Part shown: positions 1 to 8,575 of the stretch, piece by piece | Layout: the number at the start of each line of letters is the position of its first letter | Position numbering within the stretch: position 1 is the first letter of the stretch | DNA from: Tardiphaga sp. P9-11 | GTDB lineage: Bacteria; Pseudomonadota; Alphaproteobacteria; Rhizobiales; Xanthobacteraceae | Reading direction: 5' to 3' | Assembly (NCBI RefSeq): GCF_008329525.1 | Contig: NZ_NPKQ01000006.1 | Span: forward strand, 225,319 to 289,318 | DNA length: 64,000 bases | Made by a program: the position numbers and the translations under genes | The notes under the pieces: generated by a model | The model's database searches: none | Seen by the model: the letters and a program-made list of their open reading frames with translations, nothing else | What the model was told of the DNA's origin: nothing

Positions 1-16
1 AAACTGCCAAGCCCAC

Positions 17-283
17 CTAGCCGCCGCTCGTTCGGCCTTCCGCATTGTCATCTCCGCCGTATGAACCGCCGCCATATCCATAAGGCGCGCTGTATCCATA
101 TGAACCAGGGCCGGCACCAAATCCGCGATAGGCCATTCCGGGATCGCTTCCCTCATACCGCGCGTGGGAGGACATGATCCGTCGATGCTTGCTGGCAGCG
201 CTATGCCCGTCTTTGGCCTGCGCGGTCCAGCTCGCAGTGCCGGCGATCAGTAAAGCGGCGCCCAACAGAATGAATTTATTCAT
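17..283 (-). CDS. Small secreted Gly/Tyr-rich protein
   Basis: An 88-residue protein of unknown function. The first about 24 residues form a Sec-type signal peptide (short Lys start, hydrophobic ILLGAALLIAG core, Ala-X-Ala end TAQA), so the mature part should be periplasmic or secreted. The rest is low complexity, rich in Gly, Tyr and Ser, with repeated GYG/YGG units near the C-terminus and no Cys. Similar short glycine-rich exported proteins are frequent in Bradyrhizobium relatives, but I recognise no named family. The ATG at 283 is preferred over the in-frame GTG at 286 because AAGGA lies about 8 bases before it. It stands alone, divergent from the polyphosphate kinase. Confidence 0.6.
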   Translation of the reverse strand: MNKFILLGAALLIAGTASWTAQAKDGHSAASKHRRIMSSHARYEGSDPGMAYRGFGAGPGSYGYSAPYGYGGGSYGGDDNAEGRTSGG

Positions 284-522
284 CACATTTTTCCTTGGTC
301 AATGAGCCCCGCGACCTCAGATGCGCACGCTTGGCTCTCAAGGTAGCGCCAATCACGCGTAGTTGAATTTCGGCTTGCGGTACCCCGTCCTGCATGGACA
401 GCGGCGGCGAGACCCATCGGGGCCATTTCCCCATTCGCCCCGGGGCCTGGGAGGCAGTGTCACACCGCTGACATTTGCATCGGTCCATAACCGTGGACCC
501 ATTCGATACCAGCGGAGCTGCC

Positions 523-1449
523 ATGACCGAACATTCCCTCGAAGACGCGCAAGCGATCCACGACCGCATTCGCGCAGAAATGTTGGACGGGTTCGACGAA
601 GAACTCGAACTCGAGATCGACGACGATCGTCTCGACGCGCTGACCAACGAAATGTCCGGCCACAGCCCGGCGGAAACCATCGAGCGGCGGCACTATTTCA
701 AGGAGCTGTTCCGCCTGCAGGGCGAATTGGTGAAGCTGCAGAGCTGGGTACAGCAGAACAAGCTCAAGGTCGTGGTGATTTTCGAGGGTCGTGATTCCGC
801 TGGCAAGGGCGGCGTCATCAAGCGGATCACCCAGCGGCTCAATCCGCGCATCTGCCGCGTTGCCGCACTCCCCGCACCAAACGAGCGCGAGCGCACCCAG
901 TGGTACTTCCAGCGTTACGTCTCGCATCTCCCCGCCGGCGGCGAGATCGTACTGTTCGATCGTAGCTGGTACAATCGCGCCGGCGTCGAGCGCGTGATGG
1001 GTTTCTGCACCGAGGATGATGTGGAGGAATTCTTCCGCTCCGTGCCGGAATTCGAACGTATGCTGGTGCGCTCGGGCATCATCCTGATCAAATACTGGTT
1101 CTCGATCACCGACGAAGCGCAGCATCTGCGCTTCTCCATGCGTATCGCCGACCCGCTGAAGCAGTGGAAGCTCAGCCCAATGGACGTCGAGGCGCGCACC
1201 CGCTGGGAGCAATACACCAAGGCAAAGGAGGCGATGCTCGAGCACACGCATATTCCGGAAGCGCCGTGGCATGTGGTGCAGGCCGTCGACAAGAAGAAGG
1301 CACGCCTGAATTGCGTCGCGCATCTGCTCGAGCAAATCCCCTACCAGGACGTCGAGCATCCGCCCGTGGTCCTGCCGGCTCGCATGCGCAATCCCGACTA
1401 TCACCGCACGCCGGTGCCAGCCGAAATGTATGTGCCGGAGCGCTACTGA
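523..1449 (+). CDS. ppk2: Polyphosphate kinase 2 (PPK2 family)
   Basis: A 308-residue cytosolic kinase that moves phosphate between polyphosphate and nucleoside diphosphates or monophosphates. The Walker A loop reads FEGRDSAGKGG, the Walker B region LFDRSWYNRAGVERVMGFC, and the lid-like segment YWFSITDEAQHLRF follows; all are hallmarks of the PPK2 family. Length fits a one-domain class I PPK2, which usually works on GDP or ADP, but the exact nucleotide preference cannot be read by eye. The N-terminal about 60 residues are acidic and probably flexible. ATG 523 is chosen (GGAG just upstream) over an upstream in-frame start that lacks family similarity. It is monocistronic, with a hairpin downstream. 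Confidence 0.93.
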   Translation: MTEHSLEDAQAIHDRIRAEMLDGFDEELELEIDDDRLDALTNEMSGHSPAETIERRHYFKELFRLQGELVKLQSWVQQNKLKVVVIFEGRDSAGKGGVIKRITQRLNPRICRVAALPAPNERERTQWYFQRYVSHLPAGGEIVLFDRSWYNRAGVERVMGFCTEDDVEEFFRSVPEFERMLVRSGIILIKYWFSITDEAQHLRFSMRIADPLKQWKLSPMDVEARTRWEQYTKAKEAMLEHTHIPEAPWHVVQAVDKKKARLNCVAHLLEQIPYQDVEHPPVVLPARMRNPDYHRTPVPAEMYVPERY

Positions 1450-1464
1450 GAGTATTTTGAAAAA

Positions 1465-1494
1465 CGGCGTCTCGTCCGCATCTACGGGACGCCG
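1465..1494 (-). terminator. Hairpin with U-tract facing the minus strand
   Basis: Arms CGGCGTCTCGT and ACGGGACGCCG pair over 11 positions with one G-U type mismatch and an 8-base loop. On the plus strand no T-run follows, but on the minus strand the stem is followed by TTTTT, so it reads as a rho-independent terminator for a leftward transcript. It may still help end ppk2 mRNA. No annotated minus-strand gene lies upstream of it. Confidence 0.45.
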
Positions 1495-1757
1495 GCTGCT
1501 CGTAGAAGACACATCGTTTTGAATAAAAATCTCGTGCTGCGGCAGCGAAGTTGCGCGTACGATACTCATCAACAATAATTTACAGGATAGGCGTGATCGC
1601 ATAGACTGCACGCGCCTGCATCATCGAGTTGCAACATATTGCTGCTTTTGAAATGATGACCGTACGCCTATATTGCAATCGTTGACTGGCTGACGCGACG
1701 TCTCATTGGACGTTCTCGCTCTTGCATCATTCTGGCTGGTCGATCGGGGGTTTCACT
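1495..1757. other. Noncoding gap before the Mo-oxidoreductase operon
   Basis: No supported gene is seen. The stretch is AT-richer than its surroundings. The octamer ATAGGCGT (1587-1594) returns inverted as ACGCCTAT (1664-1671), 69 bases apart, just before a TATATT that could be a -10 element for the downstream operon. Operator use is only a guess. Confidence 0.3.
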
Positions 1758-2219
1758 GTGGCAAATCTCAATATCAACGGCGAGCAGAAAACCTTCGACG
1801 CGCCTGACGACATGCCCCTGCTCTGGGTACTGCGCGATATTCTCGGCATGACCGGCACAAAATTCGGCTGCGGCGTCGCGCTATGCGGGGCATGCACCGT
1901 GCATGTCGACGGCAAGGCCGTGCGCTCCTGTCTGCTGCCGGTTAGCGCAGTTAGCGGCCGGGCCATTACGACGATCGAAGGCGTCGGCGCGACGCCGGTC
2001 GGCGCCAAGGTGCAGAAAGCCTGGTTGGACCTCGAAGTCATTCAATGCGGCTACTGCCAGTCCGGACAGATCATGTCAGCGGCGGCGCTCCTCGCTTCTA
2101 CGCCAACTCCTGACGATTCTGACATCGATGCCGCCATGTCCGGAAATATCTGTCGCTGCGGCACCTATGTCCGTGTGCGTGAAGCCATCAAACATGCCGC
2201 CTCCGAACGGCAAACCTAG
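1758..2219 (+). CDS. (2Fe-2S)-binding subunit of a molybdenum hydroxylase (IorA-like)
   Basis: A 153-residue small subunit of the xanthine oxidase family, which passes electrons from the molybdenum site through two [2Fe-2S] clusters. The N-terminal plant-ferredoxin fold holds the first cluster ([17 protein letters not shown]) and the C-terminal helical domain the second ([10 protein letters not shown] and CRCG). GTG 1758 is taken as start because GGGGG lies 8 bases upstream and the family begins at this point; a TTG at 1722 would add 12 unrelated residues. It is followed after 9 bases by the Mo-binding subunit. The closest described architecture is isoquinoline 1-oxidoreductase alpha; substrate unknown. 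Confidence 0.9.
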   Translation: MANLNINGEQKTFDAPDDMPLLWVLRDILGMTGTKFGCGVALCGACTVHVDGKAVRSCLLPVSAVSGRAITTIEGVGATPVGAKVQKAWLDLEVIQCGYCQSGQIMSAAALLASTPTPDDSDIDAAMSGNICRCGTYVRVREAIKHAASERQT

Positions 2220-2228
2220 GAGTCGGTC

Positions 2229-4433
2229 ATGAAACTTGCAGACAACATGCTTGTTGCGGCCAGTCCTGCAAACAAGCCTTCTGGCTTGTCACGGCGCAAT
2301 CTGCTCGCTGGCGCCTTTGCCGGCGGCTTTATGTTGGCCTTCCAGCTTCCGGTACGCGCGGCCAATGAGCCGACGCAGCCTCCCGATACGACGGAGGGCA
2401 AATTCGCCCCCAACGCGTTCATCCGGATCGACACTACCGGCAAGACGACGCTGGTGATGCCGCAAGTCGAGATGGGGCAAGGCATCTATACGGCCATCGC
2501 CATGATCCTCGCCGAAGAACTCGACGCGGACTATGCGCAGATCACGCTGCAACATGCGCCGCCCAGCGACAAACTCTATGGCAATCCCATTTTCATCATC
2601 CAGGCGACCGGCGGATCGACTTCGGTGCGCGCATTCTGGAAACCTCTGCGCAATGCCGGTGCAACCGCGCGTGCGATGCTGGTGCAAGCCGCAGCTGAAC
2701 AGTGGCAGGTCGAACCTGCGAGCTGCACGGCATCGAACGGGCAAGTGATGCATGCGGCCAGCGGCCGCAAGCTGTCCTATGGCGAGTTGTGCGACGCCGC
2801 CGGCAAACTCACGCCGCCGAAGGACGTCGCGCTTAAGGACCCGAAAGACTTCTCGGTGATCGGCAAGCCGCTGAAGCGCTTCGACACGCCGGACAAGGTC
2901 AACGGCAAGACGGTCTACGGCATTGACGCAATGGTGCCGGGCATGACATTCGCAACGCTGGCGCAATGCCCGGTCTTCGGCGGCAAAGTCGCCAAGGTCG
3001 ATGACCGCGCGGCGAAGAAGATTCCGGGCGTGCGGCAGATCGTGGTGCTCGACGACCTCGTGGCCGTGGTCGGCGACCACATGTGGGCGGCCAGGTCCGG
3101 GCTCGAAGCACTCGATATCACCTGGGACGAAGGCCCCAACGCGAAGATCAGCTCGAAGGACATCTGGGCGCATTTGCGCGCGGCCAGCGAGACGGACGGC
3201 GTGATCGCCAAATCGGTCGGCGACATCGCCAAGGGTCTCGCCACCGGCGAACGGATCGACGCCTCCTACGAGATGCCGTTCCTTGCGCACGCAACCATGG
3301 AGCCCTTGAATTGCACAGTGCATTTCAAGGGAGATTCCTGCGAGGTCTGGACGGGCACGCAGATCATGTCGCGGGTGCAGTCCGAGGCTGCCAAGGCCGC
3401 TGGCTTGCCGGTCGACAAGGTGACGGTCAACCAGCACATGATAGGCGGTGGCTTCGGCCGCAGGCTTGAGCCTGACATGGTGGTGGCGGCGGTGCGCATC
3501 GCCAAACAGGTCAATGGACCGGTCAAGGTGGTGTGGACCCGCGAAGAGGATATCCAGCACGACATTTATCGCCCCGTCTATCGCGACAACATTTCGGCGA
3601 CACTGTCGAACGGCAAAGTGGTCGGCTTCAAGTACAAGATCGCAGGCTCGGCCGTGATCGCGCGTTGGCTGCCGCCTGCGTTCCAGAAGGGCATCGACAT
3701 CGATGCCATCGATAGTGCTGCGGACCAGCCGTACGACTTCCCGCATTTCCAGTGTGAGTATGTCCGTGCCGAACCGCCGGCGGTGCCGACCGGCTTCTGG
3801 CGCGGCGTTGGCCCCAACAACAACGTGTTCGCGATCGAGAGCTTCATGGATGAGCTCGCTCGCAAGGCCGGCAAGGATCCCGTCGCGTTCCGGCGTGAAT
3901 TGCTCGGCAAGGCGCCGCGGATGCTGGCAGCCCTCGATCTAGCGGCAGAGAAGGCCAACTGGGGGCAGCCGCTGCCGGCGCGCGTCGGACGCGGCGTGAG
4001 CATCCAGCCCACCTTCGATACCTCGATCGCGACTGTGGTCGAAGCGGAGATCGATTCGCAGGGTGAAATTCGTCTGCGTCAGGTCAACGTGGCGGTCGAC
4101 ACCGGCATCGCCGTCAATCCTGACACCATCGTGGCGCAGATCGAAGGCGGCATCGTGTTCGGCCTCACCGCCGCGCTCTATGGCGATATCACCATTGAGA
4201 AGGGACGCGTGCAGCAGTCCAATTTCCATGACTATCGCATGCTTCGAATCGACCAGATGCCGAAAATCAATGTCCACCTCATCAAGAGCGGCGAAGCGCC
4301 TGGCGGTATAGGCGAGTGCGGCGTGATCGGCGGCCCGCCGGCACTGCGCAATGCGATCTATGCCGCGACTGGCGTTGCGCTGCGGAGGATGCCAATCGAC
4401 CGCGATGCGATCGCCGAAAGGAAGAAGTCATGA
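2229..4433 (+). CDS. Molybdopterin-binding catalytic subunit, IorB-like, Tat-exported
   Basis: A 734-residue large subunit of the xanthine oxidase/isoquinoline 1-oxidoreductase family; hydroxylates or oxidises an aldehyde or N-heterocycle at a molybdenum-cytosine cofactor. A twin-arginine signal (SRRNLLAGAFAGG, residues about 21-33) followed by a hydrophobic stretch indicates folded export to the periplasm, probably carrying the signal-less Fe-S subunit with it. The cofactor-binding glycine-rich segment GGGFGRRLEPD is clear, and the C-terminal GGIGECGVIGGPP contains the expected catalytic glutamate. It lacks an FAD subunit, as in Ior enzymes; electrons should go to the downstream cytochrome. 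The stop overlaps the next start (ATGA). Confidence 0.9.
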   Translation: MKLADNMLVAASPANKPSGLSRRNLLAGAFAGGFMLAFQLPVRAANEPTQPPDTTEGKFAPNAFIRIDTTGKTTLVMPQVEMGQGIYTAIAMILAEELDADYAQITLQHAPPSDKLYGNPIFIIQATGGSTSVRAFWKPLRNAGATARAMLVQAAAEQWQVEPASCTASNGQVMHAASGRKLSYGELCDAAGKLTPPKDVALKDPKDFSVIGKPLKRFDTPDKVNGKTVYGIDAMVPGMTFATLAQCPVFGGKVAKVDDRAAKKIPGVRQIVVLDDLVAVVGDHMWAARSGLEALDITWDEGPNAKISSKDIWAHLRAASETDGVIAKSVGDIAKGLATGERIDASYEMPFLAHATMEPLNCTVHFKGDSCEVWTGTQIMSRVQSEAAKAAGLPVDKVTVNQHMIGGGFGRRLEPDMVVAAVRIAKQVNGPVKVVWTREEDIQHDIYRPVYRDNISATLSNGKVVGFKYKIAGSAVIARWLPPAFQKGIDIDAIDSAADQPYDFPHFQCEYVRAEPPAVPTGFWRGVGPNNNVFAIESFMDELARKAGKDPVAFRRELLGKAPRMLAALDLAAEKANWGQPLPARVGRGVSIQPTFDTSIATVVEAEIDSQGEIRLRQVNVAVDTGIAVNPDTIVAQIEGGIVFGLTAALYGDITIEKGRVQQSNFHDYRMLRIDQMPKINVHLIKSGEAPGGIGECGVIGGPPALRNAIYAATGVALRRMPIDRDAIAERKKS

Positions 4434-5776
4434 CGCCCGGCGCACGTCGCAATCTCGGCAGCGTCATTGTGATCGGTGTCGTGGCTGCAGCCGGCGCCGC
4501 GCTCTATGTGCGCGGTCCCGGACCGATGTCGTTCTCCGGTGGGCCGAAAGTGGCGCTGGCGGACTACAAGGGCGCCAATCCGACCGGCGTTCCCGCCAAA
4601 ATGGCCAATGCCAGCCTGATCGAGCGAGGCGAATATCTCGCGCGTGCGGCGGATTGCATGGTCTGTCACACTGCACCCGGCGGCAAGGAATATGCCGGCG
4701 GCTTCGCGTTCAAGCTGCCGTTCGGCACGCTGTATTCGACTAACATCACGCCGGACAAAGAGACAGGCATCGGCAACTACACCGACCAGCAGTTTCTCGA
4801 CGCCGTTCGAAGCGGCAAGCGCCACGACGGCGCCCGGCTCTATCCGGCGATGCCCTATACGTCCTACACTTACATGACCGATGCGGACACGCTCGCGGTC
4901 AAGGCCTATCTGTTCAGCCTCGCACCGGTGCGCGCAACACCGCCTGAGAATACGCTGGCCTTTCCGTTCAATCAGCGCTGGGCGATGACGTTCTGGTCGG
5001 CTTTGTTCAATCCCGATACGCGCTTCGAACCCGATACGTCGCAAAGCCCGGAATGGAACAGGGGCGCCTATCTCGTCGAGGCGTTGGCGCATTGCGGCGA
5101 ATGCCACACGCCGCGCAATCTCGGCTTCGCGCTCGACAACCGCAAGAAATTCGCTGGCGCTCTGACCGCCGGATGGCGGGCCTTCAATATCACCTCGGAC
5201 AAGACGACAGGCCTTGGCGGCTGGAGCGACGACGATGTCGTTTCCTATCTGTCGATCGGACATGCCAAAGGTCACGGCACCGCTTCGGGGCCGATGGGCG
5301 AAGCCGTGGACCACAGCTTCAGCAAGATGGCGCCGACGGATATCAAGGCGATGGTCGCATTCCTGCGCACAGTGCCGGCGATGTCCTCGCCTGATCTGCC
5401 CGCAAAACTCGCGCCACCCGCACCGCCCTCGCACAGGGACGGCATGACAGCGAACGCGCTTGGCAAGACGGTCTTCCAGGGCGCCTGCGTGAGCTGCCAT
5501 GGCTGGACAGGCGAGAGCGCACTCTCGCCCATGGCCACGCTGACCGGCGCGTGGGCCGTTAACGATCCCGGCGCGACGAACGTGGCGCAGATCGTGATTT
5601 CCGGCACCAAGCGGCATACGCCGCAAGGCGCGCTCTCGATGCCAGCTTTCGGCAAGAGCCATTCAGATACGGAGATCGCCGCCGTCGCGAATTACGTGAC
5701 CGCGCGCTTCGGCAGCAAGGGATCGCAGATCACGGCAAGCGACGTCGCGGATTTGCGCAAGCAGACGGAGCAGTAG
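4430..5776 (+). CDS. Triheme membrane-anchored cytochrome c, electron acceptor of the Mo enzyme
   Basis: A 448-residue c-type cytochrome with three haem motifs: CMVCH (about residue 76), CGECH (about 222) and CVSCH (about 353). An N-terminal hydrophobic segment (VIVIGVVAAAGAALYV) acts as signal anchor, placing the haems in the periplasm. The layout matches the cytochrome subunits of acetic-acid-bacterial alcohol and aldehyde dehydrogenases and those paired with IorAB-like enzymes. The ATG overlaps the stop of the upstream gene by the ATGA arrangement, so the three genes form one translationally coupled operon. It most likely carries electrons from the Mo subunit to ubiquinone or a terminal oxidase; this is inferred from context. 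Confidence 0.9.
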   Translation: MTPGARRNLGSVIVIGVVAAAGAALYVRGPGPMSFSGGPKVALADYKGANPTGVPAKMANASLIERGEYLARAADCMVCHTAPGGKEYAGGFAFKLPFGTLYSTNITPDKETGIGNYTDQQFLDAVRSGKRHDGARLYPAMPYTSYTYMTDADTLAVKAYLFSLAPVRATPPENTLAFPFNQRWAMTFWSALFNPDTRFEPDTSQSPEWNRGAYLVEALAHCGECHTPRNLGFALDNRKKFAGALTAGWRAFNITSDKTTGLGGWSDDDVVSYLSIGHAKGHGTASGPMGEAVDHSFSKMAPTDIKAMVAFLRTVPAMSSPDLPAKLAPPAPPSHRDGMTANALGKTVFQGACVSCHGWTGESALSPMATLTGAWAVNDPGATNVAQIVISGTKRHTPQGALSMPAFGKSHSDTEIAAVANYVTARFGSKGSQITASDVADLRKQTEQ

Positions 5777-5782
5777 GCCGAA

Positions 5783-6607
5783 CTAGTTCAGCCAGAACTC
5801 AGGCACGGCCTGCGACAGCCGGCCACCGAGCCGCACCGGCGCGATGCGTGATGCGAGGCCGGTCTTGTCATCGGTTTCGACCGCAACGCCCGACAAGGTC
5901 GCAGGGCCGAAGGCGGGCTCGAAACGGCCGGAGGGAATGCCGGTCGTGAAGCGCCTGACAGGCTCTTCCTTCTGCATGCCAATCACGGAATCATAGTCGC
6001 CGGTCATGCCGGCATCGGTCATGTAGGCCGTGCCGCCGGACAGGATTTGATGATCGGCGGTCGGCACATGCGTATGCGTGCCGACGACGAGGCTCACGCG
6101 GCCATCGCAGAAGTAACCCATGCCCTGCTTTTCGCTCGAGGCTTCGCCATGGAAATCCACCACGATGGCGTCCGCGGCTTCCACCAGCGGACAGGCATCG
6201 ATCTCCTTGCCGACAGCGCTGAACGGATCGTTGAGCGGCTCCATGAAGACGCGGCCCATGGCATTGATCACCAGCGCTCGCGCACCGTTCTTGGCGTCGA
6301 TCAATGCAGCGCCGCGGCCCGGGGTGTGGCGCGGGAAGTTCAACGGACGGATCAGACGCGGCGCGCGTTCGATGAACACCAGCGCCTCTTTCTGATTCCA
6401 GGCGTGATTGCCGAGCGTCACCGCATCGGCGCCGGCGTCGACAAGATCATTATAGATCGCCTCGGTGATACCGAAGCCGCCAGCGGCGTTCTCGCCATTG
6501 ATGATGACAAGATCGAGCTTCCAGTCGCGGATTAGGCCCGGCAGTTTTTCGAGGATCACCACGCGGCCGGTTTTGCCGACCACGTCGCCGATGAAGAGAA
6601 TACGCAA
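5783..6607 (-). CDS. YmdB-type metallophosphoesterase (TIGR00282 family)
   Basis: A 274-residue cytosolic metallophosphoesterase. The family is typified by Bacillus YmdB, a 2',3'-cyclic nucleotide phosphodiesterase, and its metal ligands are visible: N-terminal GDVVGKTGR, NGENAAGG, LGNHAWNQKE and GTHTHVPTADHQIL. The full length fits the family (about 260-275). It lies one base downstream of the formyl-THF cyclo-ligase gene on the same strand, so the two are probably co-transcribed. The biological target in alphaproteobacteria is not established. It converges with the cytochrome gene, the two stops being only a few bases apart. Confidence 0.9.
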   Translation of the reverse strand: MRILFIGDVVGKTGRVVILEKLPGLIRDWKLDLVIINGENAAGGFGITEAIYNDLVDAGADAVTLGNHAWNQKEALVFIERAPRLIRPLNFPRHTPGRGAALIDAKNGARALVINAMGRVFMEPLNDPFSAVGKEIDACPLVEAADAIVVDFHGEASSEKQGMGYFCDGRVSLVVGTHTHVPTADHQILSGGTAYMTDAGMTGDYDSVIGMQKEEPVRRFTTGIPSGRFEPAFGPATLSGVAVETDDKTGLASRIAPVRLGGRLSQAVPEFWLN

Positions 6608-6608
6608 G

Positions 6609-7196
6609 TCAGATGCTCCGAAAATCGATCGTCCGGGTTTCGGTTAGCACATAATCCAGCGCCACGTCGTGGGGTTGCATGGGAATGGCCTCGATTTCCT
6701 GGGTGTCGAAGGCCACACCCACGGAGATAAATGGCTTGATAGCGTACAGTTGTGCGAAGGTGCGATCGTAATGCCCCGCGCCATAGCCAATGCGGTGGCC
6801 GGCACGGTCGAATGCCGCGAGTGGTACCAGCAGGATATCGGGGATCAGTGGCGGCGCGTCCGATGCTGGCTCCGGAATGCCTAATGAACCGCGCACCAGC
6901 GCATCATTCGGGCTCCAGATCCGGAACATCAGGGGCTCATCACGGGCGATGATCACCGGGAGTGCCAATCGCGCCCCCCGGACGGCAAGATGCTGCATCA
7001 ACGGGATCGGATCGATTTCGCTGCGAATAGGAGAATAGCCGGCGACGATGCAACCGGCCCTGACAGGGAAAGGCAGCCCACGCGCTGCAATGGCTTGCGC
7101 GGCTACCGACCGTTCGGCCTCGCTCAGCGCCGTACGGCGTGCCAGCGCGGCGATGCGGAGCTCGATCTTTGTCGGAGTGGGCGGCGTGTCGGACAT
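6609..7196 (-). CDS. 5-formyltetrahydrofolate cyclo-ligase
   Basis: A 195-residue enzyme that converts 5-formyl-THF to 5,10-methenyl-THF using ATP, returning a storage folate to one-carbon metabolism. The family signature GYGAGHYDRTFAQL (the GxGxGxYDR type nucleotide loop) is present near the C-terminus, and the N-terminal basic segment KIELRIAALARRTALSEAERS fits substrate and ATP binding. The ATG at 7196 is chosen; a longer frame to 7295 would run into the 6S RNA leader region and has no family similarity. The gene directly downstream of 6S RNA is the same as in E. coli (ssrS-ygfA), a very conserved pairing. Confidence 0.92.
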   Translation of the reverse strand: MSDTPPTPTKIELRIAALARRTALSEAERSVAAQAIAARGLPFPVRAGCIVAGYSPIRSEIDPIPLMQHLAVRGARLALPVIIARDEPLMFRIWSPNDALVRGSLGIPEPASDAPPLIPDILLVPLAAFDRAGHRIGYGAGHYDRTFAQLYAIKPFISVGVAFDTQEIEAIPMQPHDVALDYVLTETRTIDFRSI

Positions 7197-7321
7197 GCCG
7201 CACAATATGCTGTCCGCGGAGCCTGCGGAAGCGCAGGACCGGTCTTCGCGATCATCTTTGGAAGCGCGGCCAGGATTGCACGGCAAACGCCACACAAAGG
7301 GCCGCAGCCATCAAGAAAGTG

Positions 7322-7475
7322 AAAGTGCGAAGCCACGATGGCCGTTGAAGCACTCGATCCCGGAGCACCTACGAAAGTAGGTGGGCACCATGTGACCAGG
7401 TCCACGGACCTGGCCAGGGACAGTTCCCGTAAGGATCGATAAGGCCCCGGGGATATATGGCTCCTGACGCGCGAC
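7322..7475 (-). ncRNA. ssrS: 6S RNA
   Basis: Found by synteny and folding: it lies between zapA and the formyl-THF cyclo-ligase gene, the standard place of ssrS in alphaproteobacteria. Read on the minus strand, GGAGCCA near 7464 pairs with TGGCTTC near 7329, closing the rod, and TCGATCC pairs with GGGATCGA, closing the inner stem; between them is a large open bubble that would mimic a melted promoter. An apical arm is formed by CCAGGTCC/GGACCTGG and CACCTAC/GTAGGTG. 6S RNA binds RNA polymerase holoenzyme and lowers housekeeping transcription in stationary phase. The ends are approximate to about 10 bases. Confidence 0.8.
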
Positions 7476-7546
7476 GCAGCCTCGCCTGAGCAATGTAGGG
7501 GTTATGAGACGGATGCGCCAGTGCCCGCTTGGCATCAAAGCCTGCG

Positions 7547-7930
7547 TTATCCAATAGCAACGCCACCACCGATGGTACGGTTGAGCACCTGCGTGGTCTT
7601 CTCGATCCGCTCTGCCGCAGCATTCAGGGCCGCGGCAACCGCCGTCTGCGTCGCCCGCGCGCGGTCCGCAGCGACAACGCGTACGTCGCGCAGCGCGGCG
7701 AGTTCTTCCTGCAGGGCACGGATTTGCTGATTGGCATCGACCAGTTCGTCGGCAATCGTCAGCGCTGCCATGACCGTCAACCGTGCATCGCCGATTTCGC
7801 CGAACTTGCCGCGCAGGTTTTCCACACGGGATTCGAGACTTTCGGCCAGCCGAAGCAGCCGGGTCTCCTGCCCCTCTTCGCAGGCCATGCGATATTGCCG
7901 GCCATTGATGGTGACGTTGACGTGGCTCAT
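7547..7930 (-). CDS. zapA: Cell division protein ZapA
   Basis: A 127-residue protein of the ZapA family, which binds FtsZ and bundles protofilaments at the division ring. The N-terminal beta-hairpin domain (VNVTINGRQYRMACEEGQE, about residues 4-22) and the following long amphipathic helix/coiled coil (LVDANQQIRALQEELAALRD) are typical. The C-terminal tail is longer than in E. coli ZapA, as is common in rhizobia. It lies 6 bases after the DUF4164 gene, so both are probably one transcript, with 6S RNA directly downstream. Confidence 0.92.
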   Translation of the reverse strand: MSHVNVTINGRQYRMACEEGQETRLLRLAESLESRVENLRGKFGEIGDARLTVMAALTIADELVDANQQIRALQEELAALRDVRVVAADRARATQTAVAAALNAAAERIEKTTQVLNRTIGGGVAIG

Positions 7931-7936
7931 TTCGCT

Positions 7937-8266
7937 TTACTCATGCGCGTTGTCAGTCGCCAGCACCGCGCGAATGGTGCCGATGGCAGTGTCGAGCTTG
8001 TCGGCGATGTCGCGATTGGCACGCTCCAGCCGGCGCGATTTCACCAACGTACCGTCGAGTTCATCCGCCAGCCGCGACCGGTCTGCGCCAAGCGCCTGAA
8101 TGCGCGTCGCAAGTTCATCTTCGTCGCGATCAGCCTCGCGGCGACGCTCCACAGCGCTTTCCAGCGCATCCAGCGCGCCCATCAGCCGTCGCGTTGCCGC
8201 GTCAATCTCCGCCGCGCCGTTATTCGCGGGGTCGGAGGCCGAGAGATGGGCGGGGCGTTCGATCAT
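7937..8266 (-). CDS. DUF4164 coiled-coil protein
   Basis: A 109-residue cytosolic protein of the alphaproteobacterial DUF4164 family, placed directly before zapA as it usually is in rhizobia. Almost the whole chain is predicted helix with heptad-like spacing and many charged residues (RRLMGALDALESAVERRREA, then LADELDGTLVKSRRLERAN), so a coiled-coil dimer is likely. No enzymatic motif is seen. The coupling to zapA suggests a role near the divisome, but this is inference from position only. Confidence 0.8.
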   Translation of the reverse strand: MIERPAHLSASDPANNGAAEIDAATRRLMGALDALESAVERRREADRDEDELATRIQALGADRSRLADELDGTLVKSRRLERANRDIADKLDTAIGTIRAVLATDNAHE

Positions 8267-8575
8267 ACTGGGTTACGCGGGACCTTCGGTGTGATGGGAC
8301 CGGAGCTCAAAAACCACGGCTCCGCAAGCCTTTAGGCCCTGAAACTTAGGTTGCAAGCGAGCCGGACGCAACGCCGCTTAAAAGCTATGCACCGCAAAGC
8401 CGACAAAAACCGCCGGTAGATATCCACAGACCAGAACTGTCCGGGAGACCTTGGACTCCCAGGAACCCAGATGCTATCCACCAGTTTCTCCAAAGCGATC
8501 CCAACATCTCGCTGCAGACCGCCCCTCTCGCGGACGCAGAATATTCCATTCCCTTCAATTTAAACGGAAACCGAC
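8267..8575. other. Divergent intergenic region DUF4164 / tkt
   Basis: About 310 bases with no supported gene. It must hold the promoters for the leftward DUF4164-zapA unit and for rightward tkt. A GGAAC at 8462 is not followed by a CGTT at the right distance, so I do not call a stress promoter there. Confidence 0.4.

Noticed and set aside
2289..3746. Long minus-strand open frame of 485 codons
   Set aside because: It is the antisense of the Mo-subunit gene; high GC creates long open frames, and it has His/Arg/Asp-rich composition with no family features.
8462..8487. EcfG promoter before tkt
   Set aside because: GGAAC is present but is followed by AGTT/GTTT rather than CGTT at 16-17 bases, and the rest of the leader does not support it.
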